A DNA stretch of 64,000 nucleotides from Syntrophobacter sp963666995 (lineage in GTDB: Bacteria > Desulfobacterota > Syntrophobacteria > Syntrophobacterales > Syntrophobacteraceae), in the NCBI GenBank assembly GCA_963666995.1, contig OY762941.1:434001-498000 (forward strand). The letters are read 5' to 3'. Positions within the stretch are counted from its first letter, which is position 1; the number at the start of each line of letters is the position of its first letter. Position numbers and translations under genes: made by a program. Under the pieces are notes generated by a model. The model saw only the letters and a program-made list of their open reading frames with translations. It searched no databases and was not told the origin of the DNA. Below are positions 43,859 to 54,143 of this stretch, in pieces.

Positions 43859-44860
43859 ATGGCTTTTCTATACATCACCGAGCAGGGAGCAGTGCTGAGG
43901 AGAACGGGCCATCGCCTCATTGTCGAGAAGGATGAAACAGTCCTTGCCGACGTTCCGGCAAGTAAAGTCGAAGGGGTGATGATTTTCGGCAACGTCCAGT
44001 TCACGACACAGGCTGTGAGACTCCTGCTGGAGTGCGGCATCGAAATGGCGCTCTTCACAAGCACGGGCAGGCTCCTCGGCCAGATCACATCCCCGAGCAC
44101 CAAGAACATCGTTCTTCGTCAGGCCCAGTATGCCCGGAGCGGGGATCCCGCATTCATCCACAGTTTCGCGAGGATCATAGTCGAGGGAAAGATCCGAAAC
44201 GCCCTGGAGTTCCTCCGCGAGTTCCAGCACAATCACCCCGAGCCTTCTTTGGAAGATGAAAATCGGACGCTGTCGGCCCTTCTCGGCGAGATGCCGCCTC
44301 AGGCCGACATGACCGTGCTCCTCGGTCACGAAGGCATTGCCGCCCGCACCTACTTCTCGGCCTTTGCAAAAATGGTTCGCCACTCGTTTTCCTTCACCGC
44401 AAGGCACCGTCACCCTTCCCCCGACCCGGTGAATGCGCTTCTCTCTCTTGGCTACACACTCGTCTATAATGAAATCTCCTCCCTTCACGACGGTCTCGGC
44501 TTCGACCCCTATCTCGGATTCTATCACCAACCTCACTACGGCCACGCCACGCTGGCCTCGGATCTCCTGGAGGAATTCAGGTCGCCTCTCGTGGACCGCC
44601 TGACCCTGAGTCTTGTCAACAACCGGGTCTTTAAGGAGGAAGACTTCTTCTTACACGAACCCACAGGGGGAATATATTTGAGGGACGATCCCCGGAAGCG
44701 CTATTTCCATAAGTACGAGGAGTTTGTGGCGCGGCCTGCGACGTGTGAGGGCGGCCCCGAAGAAGTGAGTTTCAGGAAGCTCTTCCGGCGGCAGGCTGAA
44801 AGGCTGAAAGATGCCGTCACCTCCGGCGCGACTTACGAACCGTTTCGATTTTCATGGTGA
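43859..44860 (+). CDS. cas1: CRISPR integrase Cas1
   Basis: Cas1 is the metal-dependent integrase that inserts new spacers with Cas2. The 333-residue protein begins MAFLYITEQGAVLRRTGHRL after a G-rich ribosome site. It has the two-domain pattern: an N-terminal beta part with GVMIFGNVQFTTQAVRLLLE, then the helical catalytic domain with PVNALLSLGYTLVYNEI and GFDPYLGFYHQPHYGHATLA, followed by DLLEEFR. Glu, His and Asp catalytic residues lie in these blocks. It sits between the RT and cas2, forming a complete adaptation module. Confidence 0.96.
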   Translation: MAFLYITEQGAVLRRTGHRLIVEKDETVLADVPASKVEGVMIFGNVQFTTQAVRLLLECGIEMALFTSTGRLLGQITSPSTKNIVLRQAQYARSGDPAFIHSFARIIVEGKIRNALEFLREFQHNHPEPSLEDENRTLSALLGEMPPQADMTVLLGHEGIAARTYFSAFAKMVRHSFSFTARHRHPSPDPVNALLSLGYTLVYNEISSLHDGLGFDPYLGFYHQPHYGHATLASDLLEEFRSPLVDRLTLSLVNNRVFKEEDFFLHEPTGGIYLRDDPRKRYFHKYEEFVARPATCEGGPEEVSFRKLFRRQAERLKDAVTSGATYEPFRFSW

Positions 44861-44866
44861 ATTCTT

Positions 44867-45142
44867 ATGCTTTATGCCATATGTTACGACATCAGGGACG
44901 ATAAAAGACGCGGGCAGGTTGCAAAACTCCTGAGGGATTATGGGGAGCGGGTTCAATACTCCGTTTTCGAAGCCATCCTGACCGAGAGGGAACTGGATCG
45001 GATCAAGGAGAGAATGCGTGGGATTGTGGACATAAAGGAGGATACCGTTCGGTTTTATGCTATTTGCGGAAGCTGCGCGGGCCGCATTGAGATCCTTGGG
45101 GAGGGTTGTGTCACTCAAGATCCCGACATCATTGTGGTATAG
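44867..45142 (+). CDS. cas2: CRISPR adaptation protein Cas2
   Basis: The 91-residue protein has the Cas2 ferredoxin-like fold: MLYAICYDIRDDKRRGQVAK with the conserved Asp after the first strand, then GERVQYSVFEAILTERE and VRFYAICGSC. It bridges two Cas1 dimers in the integration complex. It starts six bases after cas1 and is the last protein gene before the array leader. Confidence 0.95.
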   Translation: MLYAICYDIRDDKRRGQVAKLLRDYGERVQYSVFEAILTERELDRIKERMRGIVDIKEDTVRFYAICGSCAGRIEILGEGCVTQDPDIIVV

Positions 45143-45332
45143 AGGAGGTTCACGGATTGGGCAAAAATCGGGCAGGTTACCGTTTCAGAGTCAACACGTT
45201 GAAATAGTTCTCTGTTTTGCCTGTGAACAGCGGAAGGGAATGAGTTCATGAGACTGGAAAATCGACTCGATGGAGGAGGGTACCGCGGGAGCGTCCGGGA
45301 ACCCGCCGGGCAGGCCGGATCGGAAGTCCAGG
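45143..45332 (+). promoter_or_regulatory. CRISPR leader region
   Basis: These 190 bases separate cas2 from the first repeat. The array's degenerate repeat is at the far end and the repeat 3' end ATTGAGAC has the form of a type III crRNA 5' handle in this orientation. Transcription should therefore run from this leader through the array on the plus strand. No clear promoter boxes could be named. Confidence 0.65.
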
Positions 45333-46986
<1,654 letters not shown>

Positions 46987-47629
46987 AGGGGTTCTCCAAG
47001 AATTTGATCCACGGGGTTGACTCCGCGTGTTTCGATGCTTATGGTTAAAGTGCCGGTTTCCCTCAGGGGTTCCCACAAGGCCCTCGGTGGAGGGCTGAGA
47101 CGTGGCAAGTGCGGTAAGATCGGTTCTTTAAGCACTTTCGCGTGGGGTAAAAGCGGTATTCCGAGAAAGGGGGAGGTGCAATGCCTACCCAGATCAACGG
47201 CCTCTCAAGTGTAATGGTGGAGCTTGAGAGGCCAATCTATTTTTTAGGAGCATAGGATTCATCTTCGTGCCCCCGGGCGGCCTGCAGAATCCCCGTGGGG
47301 CACTTGAGATCGAGGGGCGGCTGAAATGCGGATTCCCCAGCCCCGGCAGCCAGACCGCCCGCATCCTCTCTCCGTTCGACGCGCAATCCATCCCTCGCTG
47401 CATCCTTTATCTTTATTTCCCGCATGGAGCGCTCGTCCGGCGTCAATTCAGGGGCTGAGGAAGCCCTCATTCGAGTTCTTTCAGGTACTTGTGCCTGCAT
47501 TGGGTGCCCGTCCCAACAATTCAATTTGAACAAAGGCTGTTTTTCCTGTAAATTAAGATGCTTCGACCACCGAATTGTGTCTTCCCGGATTATCGACGGG
47601 TTGCGTTTGTGCGCTGAAAGGAGACGAAG
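46987..47629. other. Region downstream of the array, no gene seen
   Basis: These 643 bases between the truncated repeat and the carbonic anhydrase gene contain a strong terminator (47199-47246). Short open frames on both strands (for example minus 47237-47533, Arg/Glu/Ala-rich) lack ribosome sites and recognisable sequence. The segment may hold the trailer and remnants left by array contraction. Confidence 0.5.
47199..47246 (+). terminator. Hairpin terminator downstream of the CRISPR array
   Basis: GGCCTCTCAAG (47199-47209) pairs perfectly with CTTGAGAGGCC (47223-47233) across a 13-base loop, followed by AATCTATTTTTTAGG. It could end the long CRISPR transcript. Confidence 0.75.
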
Positions 47630-48331
47630 ATGCCGTGGCGTGCGTTATTTGTATTTCTCAGTCTATCGCTGCTCAATGTCCCTTTGCAATTGCTTCTTCC
47701 CGACATCGCGGCGGCCATCACCGCCGACGAGGCGCTCCATCAACTCAAGGAGGGAAACGAGCGGTTTGCCAATGACCTGCAGAATCGGCCCAACCAGGAC
47801 CAGGCCCGCAGACACGCTACGGCAGTCGAAGGGCAGGAACCGTTCGCAACCATTCTCGCGTGTTCCGATTCGCGGGTAGTCCCGGAGATACTTTTCGACT
47901 CGGGAATAGGTGATATATTTGTCGTGAGGGTGGCAGGAAACGTTGCCGGAATTTTCGAGGCGGGTTCTATCGAATATGCCGTACAGAAGCTGGGAACGCC
48001 TCTTTTGGTTGTCCTTGGCCATACGAGATGCGGGGCGGTCTCGGCGGTCTGCAAGAATGAGGAAGTTCACGGCAATCTCCTCCCCCTCGTTGAAAATATT
48101 CGAGTGGCTGTTATCAGAACCAGAACGGCCCACCCCGAGTTGAGCGGAGATACCCTCGTGGAAGAGGCTATCAAGGAAAACGTGCGTCAAGGCATCGAGG
48201 ATTTGCTCGCGATCAGCGAGCCCGTTCGAGCGATGGTGAAAGCCGGTACGCTTAAGATTGTCGGGGCGGTGTACGATACGAGAAGCGGCAGGGTCCAGTG
48301 GCTGGAGCCGGTCTCCGGTCGGGGACTTTGA
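47630..48331 (+). CDS. Exported beta-class carbonic anhydrase
   Basis: This 233-residue enzyme interconverts CO2 and bicarbonate. The zinc-site pattern of beta-carbonic anhydrases is clear: Cys78, Asp80 and Arg82 in ACSDSRVVPE, then His131 and Cys134 in GHTRCGAV. The FVVRVAGNVAG and GSIEYAVQKLG segments are also typical. An N-terminal hydrophobic stretch (about residues 4-30) looks like a signal peptide, so it should act in the periplasm, where it may aid CO2/bicarbonate exchange. The ATG follows GAAAGGAGACGAAG. Confidence 0.94.
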   Translation: MPWRALFVFLSLSLLNVPLQLLLPDIAAAITADEALHQLKEGNERFANDLQNRPNQDQARRHATAVEGQEPFATILACSDSRVVPEILFDSGIGDIFVVRVAGNVAGIFEAGSIEYAVQKLGTPLLVVLGHTRCGAVSAVCKNEEVHGNLLPLVENIRVAVIRTRTAHPELSGDTLVEEAIKENVRQGIEDLLAISEPVRAMVKAGTLKIVGAVYDTRSGRVQWLEPVSGRGL

Positions 48332-48346
48332 TTCGGAGGCGAGTCG

Positions 48347-48477
48347 CGGGTGGCCCGGACACTTGTTGTCCGGGCGCGAAGCGCGGGAGGTTCAAAGGAT
48401 GATTCTGCAAGGGCAACGAAGGATTTGTCCCCTCCTCTTGTCCTTACGGACCCGGATAACGCGTATCCGGGCCACCC
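48347..48477. repeat. Inverted-repeat-bounded element
   Basis: GGGTGGCCCGGA (48347-48358) is the exact reverse complement of TCCGGGCCACCC (48466-48477). Inner arms TTGTCCGGG and ACCCGGATAA extend the palindromic character. The 131-base unit has no gene and resembles a MITE or large REP-type element. Confidence 0.6.
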
Positions 48478-48574
48478 GTCCACAATACTGAGGACATGAA
48501 TCCACATTGTCGAGGTTAACTTAACCCAGTATTATTTTCTCATCAGGCCGATCGGAAGGAAGCGAAATCTGCAG

Positions 48575-49174
48575 ATGACGGACTCGGAGACCTTTGAATT
48601 TCCAAAAGACAGCGCAAAGATCCCGTTCGAGGGAGATGAAATCGCTATTTTGAGACAGTCCATCGACATCTCCGAGGAACTCATAAGCGATTATTACAAG
48701 GTTTCCACGTCCGAGTGGAAGCGATATCGGTATGACATCCAGTCACTGAGGGACCTCCAGGAAGAGGAGATCACGGATTCGGCTTTCGCGCAGATCCGAA
48801 GGTACCTGCAAAATCCCCACGAGCGTCTTCGGGGGAGTGAACCCGGAGATTTCTTCAAGATCTGCCTGCAGGATCATGTCATCAGGAGAGCGATCGAGCG
48901 CGATCGGGACATACACCTTCATCCGCTGACAACCTATATCGTCATCCACGAACTGATCCACGTGATACGCTTCGCCAAGTTCCTTCAGCGCTTTCACGTA
49001 AGTCCGGCGGAGCAGGAGGCCGAGGAGAGCAGGGTTCACGCCCTGACCTTCCTGCTCCTGGAAAATTGCAGGATCACGGGTTTGCGCGAGGTACTGGGGG
49101 CGTTCAGAAACTGCCGCAATATGGAGACGTTCCTCGAACCCCCGAAAAAGGGGCTGGTTGTGTCCCGACAATGA
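48575..49174 (+). CDS. Conserved-looking HExxH protein of unknown function
   Basis: The 199-residue soluble protein contains HELIH at residues 125-129 inside a hydrophobic helix (YIVIHELIHVIRFAKFL). Acidic residues near 150 (EAEESRVH) could supply a third zinc ligand. That is the pattern of minimal zinc metalloproteases. The N-terminal part is charged and helical, with no signal peptide. No family was recognised. It lies 58 bases before the gatC start on the same strand and may be co-transcribed with gatC-gatA. Confidence 0.7.
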   Translation: MTDSETFEFPKDSAKIPFEGDEIAILRQSIDISEELISDYYKVSTSEWKRYRYDIQSLRDLQEEEITDSAFAQIRRYLQNPHERLRGSEPGDFFKICLQDHVIRRAIERDRDIHLHPLTTYIVIHELIHVIRFAKFLQRFHVSPAEQEAEESRVHALTFLLLENCRITGLREVLGAFRNCRNMETFLEPPKKGLVVSRQ

Positions 49175-49232
49175 ATATGCTAGAAAAGCCTTTCGCAAGT
49201 AAATCATGATTCAGGAGAAACCGGATCGACCT

Positions 49233-49523
49233 ATGAGAGAAAAAATCAGTCGAGAAGAAGTGCGCCATGTCGCCCAACTGGCCCGGCTCGAACTTTTGGA
49301 ACGGGAAGAAGCGCGCATGACCGAGCAGATGAACCAGATACTGAGTTACATGGAGACACTGAACGAGCTGAACACCGAGGGAATTTCCCCCACCACTCAC
49401 GCCATCCAGCTCCAGAATGTCTTCAGGCAGGACGACGTCGGGGTGTCGCTCGACCGGGAGGGCGCTCTGGCCAACGCCCCGGAAACGGACGGGGTCAGCT
49501 TTATCGTTCCCAAGGTGATCTGA
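49233..49523 (+). CDS. gatC: Asp-tRNA(Asn)/Glu-tRNA(Gln) amidotransferase subunit C
   Basis: GatC is the small clamp that stabilises the GatA-GatB amidotransferase. The 96-residue form starting at ATG 49233 has the family beginning ISREEVRHVAQLARLELLE and the later LNTEGISPTTHAIQLQNVFR with DDV. An in-frame ATG at 49206 would add nine residues, and neither start has a strong ribosome site. gatA follows 25 bases downstream. Confidence 0.93.
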   Translation: MREKISREEVRHVAQLARLELLEREEARMTEQMNQILSYMETLNELNTEGISPTTHAIQLQNVFRQDDVGVSLDREGALANAPETDGVSFIVPKVI

Positions 49524-49548
49524 TTCGAAAAGGCGAGGTTATTTATCA

Positions 49549-51021
49549 ATGGGTCTTTGTTCACTCACGATGCACGAACTCCACGACAGGCTCGTTCGAA
49601 AAGAGGTAAGCGTCACCGAAGCGGTCGCTTCATTTCGAGACAGAATCCTCAAGATCGATCCTCAGCTCCATGCCTATCTGGCTCTTTTGATGGAAGAAGC
49701 CCTGGAGGATGCAAAACTCTTCGACAACGGCCGTAAAGATGTCCGGATGTCTCCGGTTGCAGGCATTCCTCTTGCGATCAAGGACGTCGTCTGTATGAAG
49801 GGAACCCGTACCACGTGCGGCTCTCGCATCCTGGAGAACTTCGTCCCGCCGTATGACGGCACGGTCGTTGAAAAACTGCGGAACGCGGGTGCCCTGTTTG
49901 TCGGGAAGACCAATATGGATGAATTTGCGATGGGGTCGTCCACTGAGAATTCCGCATTCGGGCCGACCCGGAACCCGTGGGAACCGGAAAGAGTGCCCGG
50001 CGGATCGAGCGGCGGATCGGCCGCGGCCGTCGCGGCGGACCTGTGCGCCGGCTCCCTGGGAACCGACACAGGGGGCTCTATCCGTCAGCCCGCCTCCTTC
50101 TGCGGAGTGGTCGGGCTGAAACCCACTTATGGAAGGGTTTCCAGGTTCGGACTCGTAGCTTTTGCCTCATCGCTCGATCAAATCGGCCCGATCGCCAAGG
50201 ACGTTGAGGACGCCGCCATGCTCCTCCAGGTCATCGCCGGGTACGACCGCCGGGACTCAACGTCGGTGAACCGTCCCGTTCCCGATTACAGGGAGGCCCT
50301 GAAGGAACCGATAAAGGGCCTTCGGCTGGGGATCCCCAAGGAGTACTTCATCGAAGGGATGAACCCGGAAGTGGCGTTTGTCGTGCAGGAGGCGATACGG
50401 ACCTGTAACCGGATGGGGGCGGAAATCGTGGATGTGTCGCTGCCACACACAGGCTACGGGGTTGCGGCGTACTACATCATCGCTCCCGCGGAAGCCTGTT
50501 CCAACCTCGCCCGGTACGACGGCGTCAAGTATGGCTTGCGCGTCCCCGATACGAGAGATCTCATCAGCATGTATCGCCTGAGCCGGTCCCGGGGCTTCGG
50601 GCCTGAGGTGAAGCGGCGGATCATGCTCGGCACTTACGTTCTCTCAGCGGGATATTACGATGCGTATTACAGGAAAGCATCACAGGTGAGGACCCTCATC
50701 CGGCAGGATTTCCTCGACGCGTTCGCGTCCTGCGACGCGATTCTGGCTCCGGTGGCCCCGATGCCCGCATTCAAAATCGGCGAGAAAACGGATGACCCTC
50801 TGCAAATGTACCTGAGCGATGTTTTTACCTTGCCGGCAAGCCTTGCCGGGATACCCGGGATTTCCGTGCCGTGCGGGTTTTCCAGCGACGGCCTTCCCAT
50901 CGGGCTGCAGGTTCTCGGCCCCCATTTTCGGGAGGATCTGATCCTTAGAATCGCCCATCAGTTCGAACAGGCCACGCCCTATCACCTCACAAAACCCGAC
51001 ATGAAACCGCTGTCCTCCTGA
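49549..51021 (+). CDS. gatA: Asp-tRNA(Asn)/Glu-tRNA(Gln) amidotransferase subunit A
   Basis: GatA is the amidase that frees ammonia from glutamine for conversion of mischarged tRNA. The 490-residue protein has the amidase-signature lysine in IPLAIKDVVC and the Ser-cis-Ser region PGGSSGGSAAAVAADL. The GSLGTDTGGSIRQPASFCG motif and GLKPTYGRVSRFGL follow. gatB is not adjacent. Because glnS is present at 23.5 kb, the complex is more likely used to make Asn-tRNA, unless both Gln routes coexist. Confidence 0.96.
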   Translation: MGLCSLTMHELHDRLVRKEVSVTEAVASFRDRILKIDPQLHAYLALLMEEALEDAKLFDNGRKDVRMSPVAGIPLAIKDVVCMKGTRTTCGSRILENFVPPYDGTVVEKLRNAGALFVGKTNMDEFAMGSSTENSAFGPTRNPWEPERVPGGSSGGSAAAVAADLCAGSLGTDTGGSIRQPASFCGVVGLKPTYGRVSRFGLVAFASSLDQIGPIAKDVEDAAMLLQVIAGYDRRDSTSVNRPVPDYREALKEPIKGLRLGIPKEYFIEGMNPEVAFVVQEAIRTCNRMGAEIVDVSLPHTGYGVAAYYIIAPAEACSNLARYDGVKYGLRVPDTRDLISMYRLSRSRGFGPEVKRRIMLGTYVLSAGYYDAYYRKASQVRTLIRQDFLDAFASCDAILAPVAPMPAFKIGEKTDDPLQMYLSDVFTLPASLAGIPGISVPCGFSSDGLPIGLQVLGPHFREDLILRIAHQFEQATPYHLTKPDMKPLSS

Positions 51022-51339
51022 GGCGGACAGGGAATTGCCGTCGTGCGGGCCTTTATCCGGCGCGGGACACGAAGGATGCTGAACTTTTGGGATTGTAGAA
51101 AAGTGCGGGGTAAGGGGCTCTTGCCCAAACAGAATCCAGGCGAGAAATGGGCCGCGACGCCGGCTTTCAACTTTCCGAATTGTCTCTTATGCAATCGCAG
51201 GGCCGAAATCTGCGTTCCCACGCAGGAGCGTGGGAACGAGCCATGAGCTTTAATACTGTGAAAATACCGCTACGGGGGTAAAGCCGCCCCTGCCGGGCAC
51301 ATGGCCCGCCAAGGCGGGAGGATTGCAGGATCTTCCCGC
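51022..51339. repeat. Intergenic region with second copy of the composite repeat
   Basis: TTGCCCAAACAGAATCCAGG starts at 51120 and matches 11990 exactly. CGTTCCCACGC/GCGTGGGAACG (51213-51238) is the same palindrome as 12145-12170. The middle hairpins of the first copy are absent here. The rest of the 318 bases shows no gene. Confidence 0.7.
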
Positions 51340-52620
51340 TCAGGATTCCCTTTTGAAATAGGCCTTCGGGACCACCACGATTCCGCGCGATGTCACGTGA
51401 AACCTCTTCCTGTCTTCCTGGGGATCGATCCCGAGCTGAGTGTGCGCTGGGATGACGTTGTGCTTGTCGATAATGGCCTTCTTGATTCGGCAATGGCGCC
51501 CGACTTCCACATTGTCCATAATGACCGATTCATCCACTTCGGCCCAACTGCGCACGTTCACGTTGTATGACAGGACGGAATTTCGCACGATTCCGCCACT
51601 GATGATGCATCCCGATGAAACTATGGAATCCACGGCGGTCCCGGTGCGGGGCATCTTCGAATCCGGTTGATTCAACACGAATTTGGCCGGGGGATATTGG
51701 CGCTGAAAAGTCCGTATGGGCCAGAGCGTCCCGTAGAGATTGAAGAAGGGATCGACCCCGGTCAAATCCATGTTCGCATTCCAGTACGCGTCGAGCGTCC
51801 CGACGTCCCTCCAGTATTGAGAATCCCTCGTCCCCTCGACCAGGCGCAGCCGCCTCACGCCGTCCGTGTCTACGGTGTAGATATAATCGCGTATTTTGTT
51901 GAGGCGGCGATAGGGATAAGCGAGAACCTTGTAGTCATGGATCAGCCTGGGAATGATGTCTTTGCCGAAATCGTCGTGTTCGGTCTTGTGGAGAAGATCG
52001 AGAAGCAGATCGGTCTTGAAAAGGTAAATCCCCATGGACGCCAGAGACCGTTCCGGATCATCGGGAATCGGTTTGGGATGCTTGGGTTTTTCTTCCCAGG
52101 AGCGGATTCTGAAATCATTGTCCACTTCAGCGATCCCGAATTCCGAAGCCTGCGAACGGTCCACCTCGAGAAGACCCAACGTCACGTCGGCATCGTTCTT
52201 TTCATGGTATTCGCGAAATGCCATGTAATCCATCTTGTAGACGTGGTCTCCGGACAGAATCAAAACATGCCGCGGTTTTTCCCTGTCAATGAGATAAAGG
52301 TTCTGCCGGACGCAATCGGCGGTGCCCCGGTACCAGTCCGTCCCCGCCCTTTGCTGGGGCGCGGCAATGCGGAGGTAATGTCCGAGATCTCCCGAAAAGA
52401 TGTTCCATCCTTCCTCGAGATGGTCTACCAGGGACTGAGATTTGTATTGCGGAAAGATCAGGATCTTGTAGAGCTGTGAATTGATGCAGTTGCTCAGGGG
52501 GATGTCTATCATGCGGTAGATGCCGCCGAAAGGGACGGCCGGCTTGGACCTGTCCTGAGTAAGAGGCATGAGGCGCTCACCTCTGCCCCCGGCCATTACG
52601 ACTGTCAACACATCTTTCAT
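51340..52620 (-). CDS. glgC: Glucose-1-phosphate adenylyltransferase
   Basis: GlgC makes ADP-glucose, the donor for glycogen synthesis. The 426-residue protein shows the nucleotide-binding start VVMAGGRGERLMPLTQDRSKPAVPFGG, and then the DIPLSNCINSQ segment. WYRGTADCVRQN, LILSGDHVYKMDY and the sugar-phosphate site EFGIAEVD with SWEEKP follow. A left-handed beta-helix domain ends the chain. No other glycogen gene is adjacent. The start is the ATG at 52620, with GAGTGCGCT upstream. Confidence 0.96.
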   Translation of the reverse strand: MKDVLTVVMAGGRGERLMPLTQDRSKPAVPFGGIYRMIDIPLSNCINSQLYKILIFPQYKSQSLVDHLEEGWNIFSGDLGHYLRIAAPQQRAGTDWYRGTADCVRQNLYLIDREKPRHVLILSGDHVYKMDYMAFREYHEKNDADVTLGLLEVDRSQASEFGIAEVDNDFRIRSWEEKPKHPKPIPDDPERSLASMGIYLFKTDLLLDLLHKTEHDDFGKDIIPRLIHDYKVLAYPYRRLNKIRDYIYTVDTDGVRRLRLVEGTRDSQYWRDVGTLDAYWNANMDLTGVDPFFNLYGTLWPIRTFQRQYPPAKFVLNQPDSKMPRTGTAVDSIVSSGCIISGGIVRNSVLSYNVNVRSWAEVDESVIMDNVEVGRHCRIKKAIIDKHNVIPAHTQLGIDPQEDRKRFHVTSRGIVVVPKAYFKRES

Positions 52621-52869
52621 AGCGCACTCTCAAGACTTACGCGGAATACCCCGCGCCGGCGGCTTTACCAAAGCCCGGCGCGGATAGCGCCGGGTCCGCC
52701 GTTTCATCGCCGGAAAAACGGGCCTCTCCACCTTCATCCTTTGGAATGGCAGCTTTCCAGGCAAAAGCCATACCGTTCCGCCCGATCGGCAAAGGCGCGG
52801 GCGCGTTTCGATGCGGACGCCGGGCGTGACGGCATTCCATCACGGACGGAGGGGAATGCGAGCCCTTGC

Positions 52870-53412
52870 TCACTGAATTTTGAGGAGCTGCTTGATGTTC
52901 TTCGGCAGTTCGTTGCTTTTGTATATGATGCTTCCGTCCTTGTCCACAACGACGAAAAGCGGAATACCCTGCACCTGGTAGGAACGGGAAACCTTGCCGT
53001 CCCCATCATAGACGACCGGATAGGGCGAAGGATGCGCTCCCTGGTAACGTTTCACACGATCGAGCGTGTCTCCTCCGCCTACATTCACACCCAGGATTTC
53101 GAGATCCTTCTGTGCGATTTCATTCCTGAGATTGAACACAGCCGGCTTGACCTGCATGCAATAGGGGCACCATGTAGCCCAGAAATACAGGAGGACCGGA
53201 CGCTCTCCCTTGAATTTGCTCAAGCGAACCGCCGAGCCGGTCATATCGGCCAGCTCAAAATCAGGGGCCTTGGAATCCGATCCGAGCAGAGCGGCGAGGA
53301 CCATCCGATCCTGGGCTCCGGCCGCATTCGGGACCCCGGCAACGAGTTGCAGGTGAACTATGGAAACGAACAAAACAGCAAATAATATCCACCATCTCCT
53401 GGAAAAAATCAT
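52870..53412 (-). CDS. TlpA/ResA-like exported thioredoxin
   Basis: The 180-residue protein starts at ATG 53412, which overlaps the stop of the CcdA-like gene in ATGA. It has a signal anchor (about residues 8-27). A thioredoxin fold follows with APDFELADMTG and the redox motif WATWCPYC (Cys82, Cys85), and later the cis-proline loop QGIPLFVVVD. It should act in the periplasm as a thiol-disulfide reductase for cytochrome c maturation or similar tasks, kept reduced by its CcdA partner. Confidence 0.92.
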   Translation of the reverse strand: MIFSRRWWILFAVLFVSIVHLQLVAGVPNAAGAQDRMVLAALLGSDSKAPDFELADMTGSAVRLSKFKGERPVLLYFWATWCPYCMQVKPAVFNLRNEIAQKDLEILGVNVGGGDTLDRVKRYQGAHPSPYPVVYDGDGKVSRSYQVQGIPLFVVVDKDGSIIYKSNELPKNIKQLLKIQ

Positions 53413-54116
53413 AACCAAAATTCTCCTGTCTTGATAAAGAAATATTCTGCGGCAAGGATCATGATAAGTCCGAAAAACCGTTGCACCCGCCGCATCCATA
53501 TCCCGGATCGAGGAAGAGAAGTGAGCAATCCCGTAAAAGTCCCGAGCAGGATGACCAGGCTTCCGAGACCGTAAGCAAAGGCGAAAAGCATCCCGATACC
53601 CCAGACAAGCTCATGCTTCGTCGCTACAAAGGTCAGAAGCACTCCGAGGATCGGGGTCGTGCACGTGCTTACCACCAGAGCGGAAGCCCCCCCGAGCAGG
53701 ATGCTCGTACAGATATCATAACCCGGCATATCGCGCACTTTAAGCCTGTTGAGAATGGCCGGAGGCGAGAGCGGAACAGCCTCCAACATGGCCAGGCCAA
53801 AAAAAAGGCAGATGTTTCCAACAAAGAAGTAGGTCCATTTGTTGGTCGTCAACGAGCCGAACATCTGCCCCGACAGGGCCGCGAAAGCCCCGAGGGCCGA
53901 GTAGATCATTGCCATTCCCAGGACGTAAAAGCTGGAGAGGACAAACCCCCTCCATCGACTCCCGTTGGCCTTTCCTCCAATAAATGCCACAGTGATCGGC
54001 ATCATGGGATAGGTGCACGGAGTGAAGCTCGCTACAACTCCGCCAAAGAAAGCAAGGAATATGGCCAACAGAGGAGAACTGCGCGCGACCGTCTCAAAAT
54101 GTGACAACCATTCCAA
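53409..54116 (-). CDS. CcdA/DsbD-type electron-transfer membrane protein
   Basis: The 235-residue protein has six hydrophobic helices. The conserved cysteine sites of the family are in FFGGVVASFTPCTYPMMP and in ALVVSTCTTPILG. It moves reducing equivalents from cytoplasmic thioredoxin across the membrane. The downstream TlpA-like gene overlaps by four bases, so the two are translationally coupled and likely redox partners. The DsbD alpha and gamma domains are not fused; this is the short CcdA-like form. Confidence 0.93.
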   Translation of the reverse strand: MEWLSHFETVARSSPLLAIFLAFFGGVVASFTPCTYPMMPITVAFIGGKANGSRWRGFVLSSFYVLGMAMIYSALGAFAALSGQMFGSLTTNKWTYFFVGNICLFFGLAMLEAVPLSPPAILNRLKVRDMPGYDICTSILLGGASALVVSTCTTPILGVLLTFVATKHELVWGIGMLFAFAYGLGSLVILLGTFTGLLTSLPRSGIWMRRVQRFFGLIMILAAEYFFIKTGEFWL

Positions 54117-54143
54117 GTCTGTCCCTCTGATCAGATCCTTAGT

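Noticed and set aside
47237..47533. Minus-strand 98-codon frame downstream of the array
   Set aside because: It has no ribosome site, and its composition resembles random GC-rich translation, with no recognised domain.
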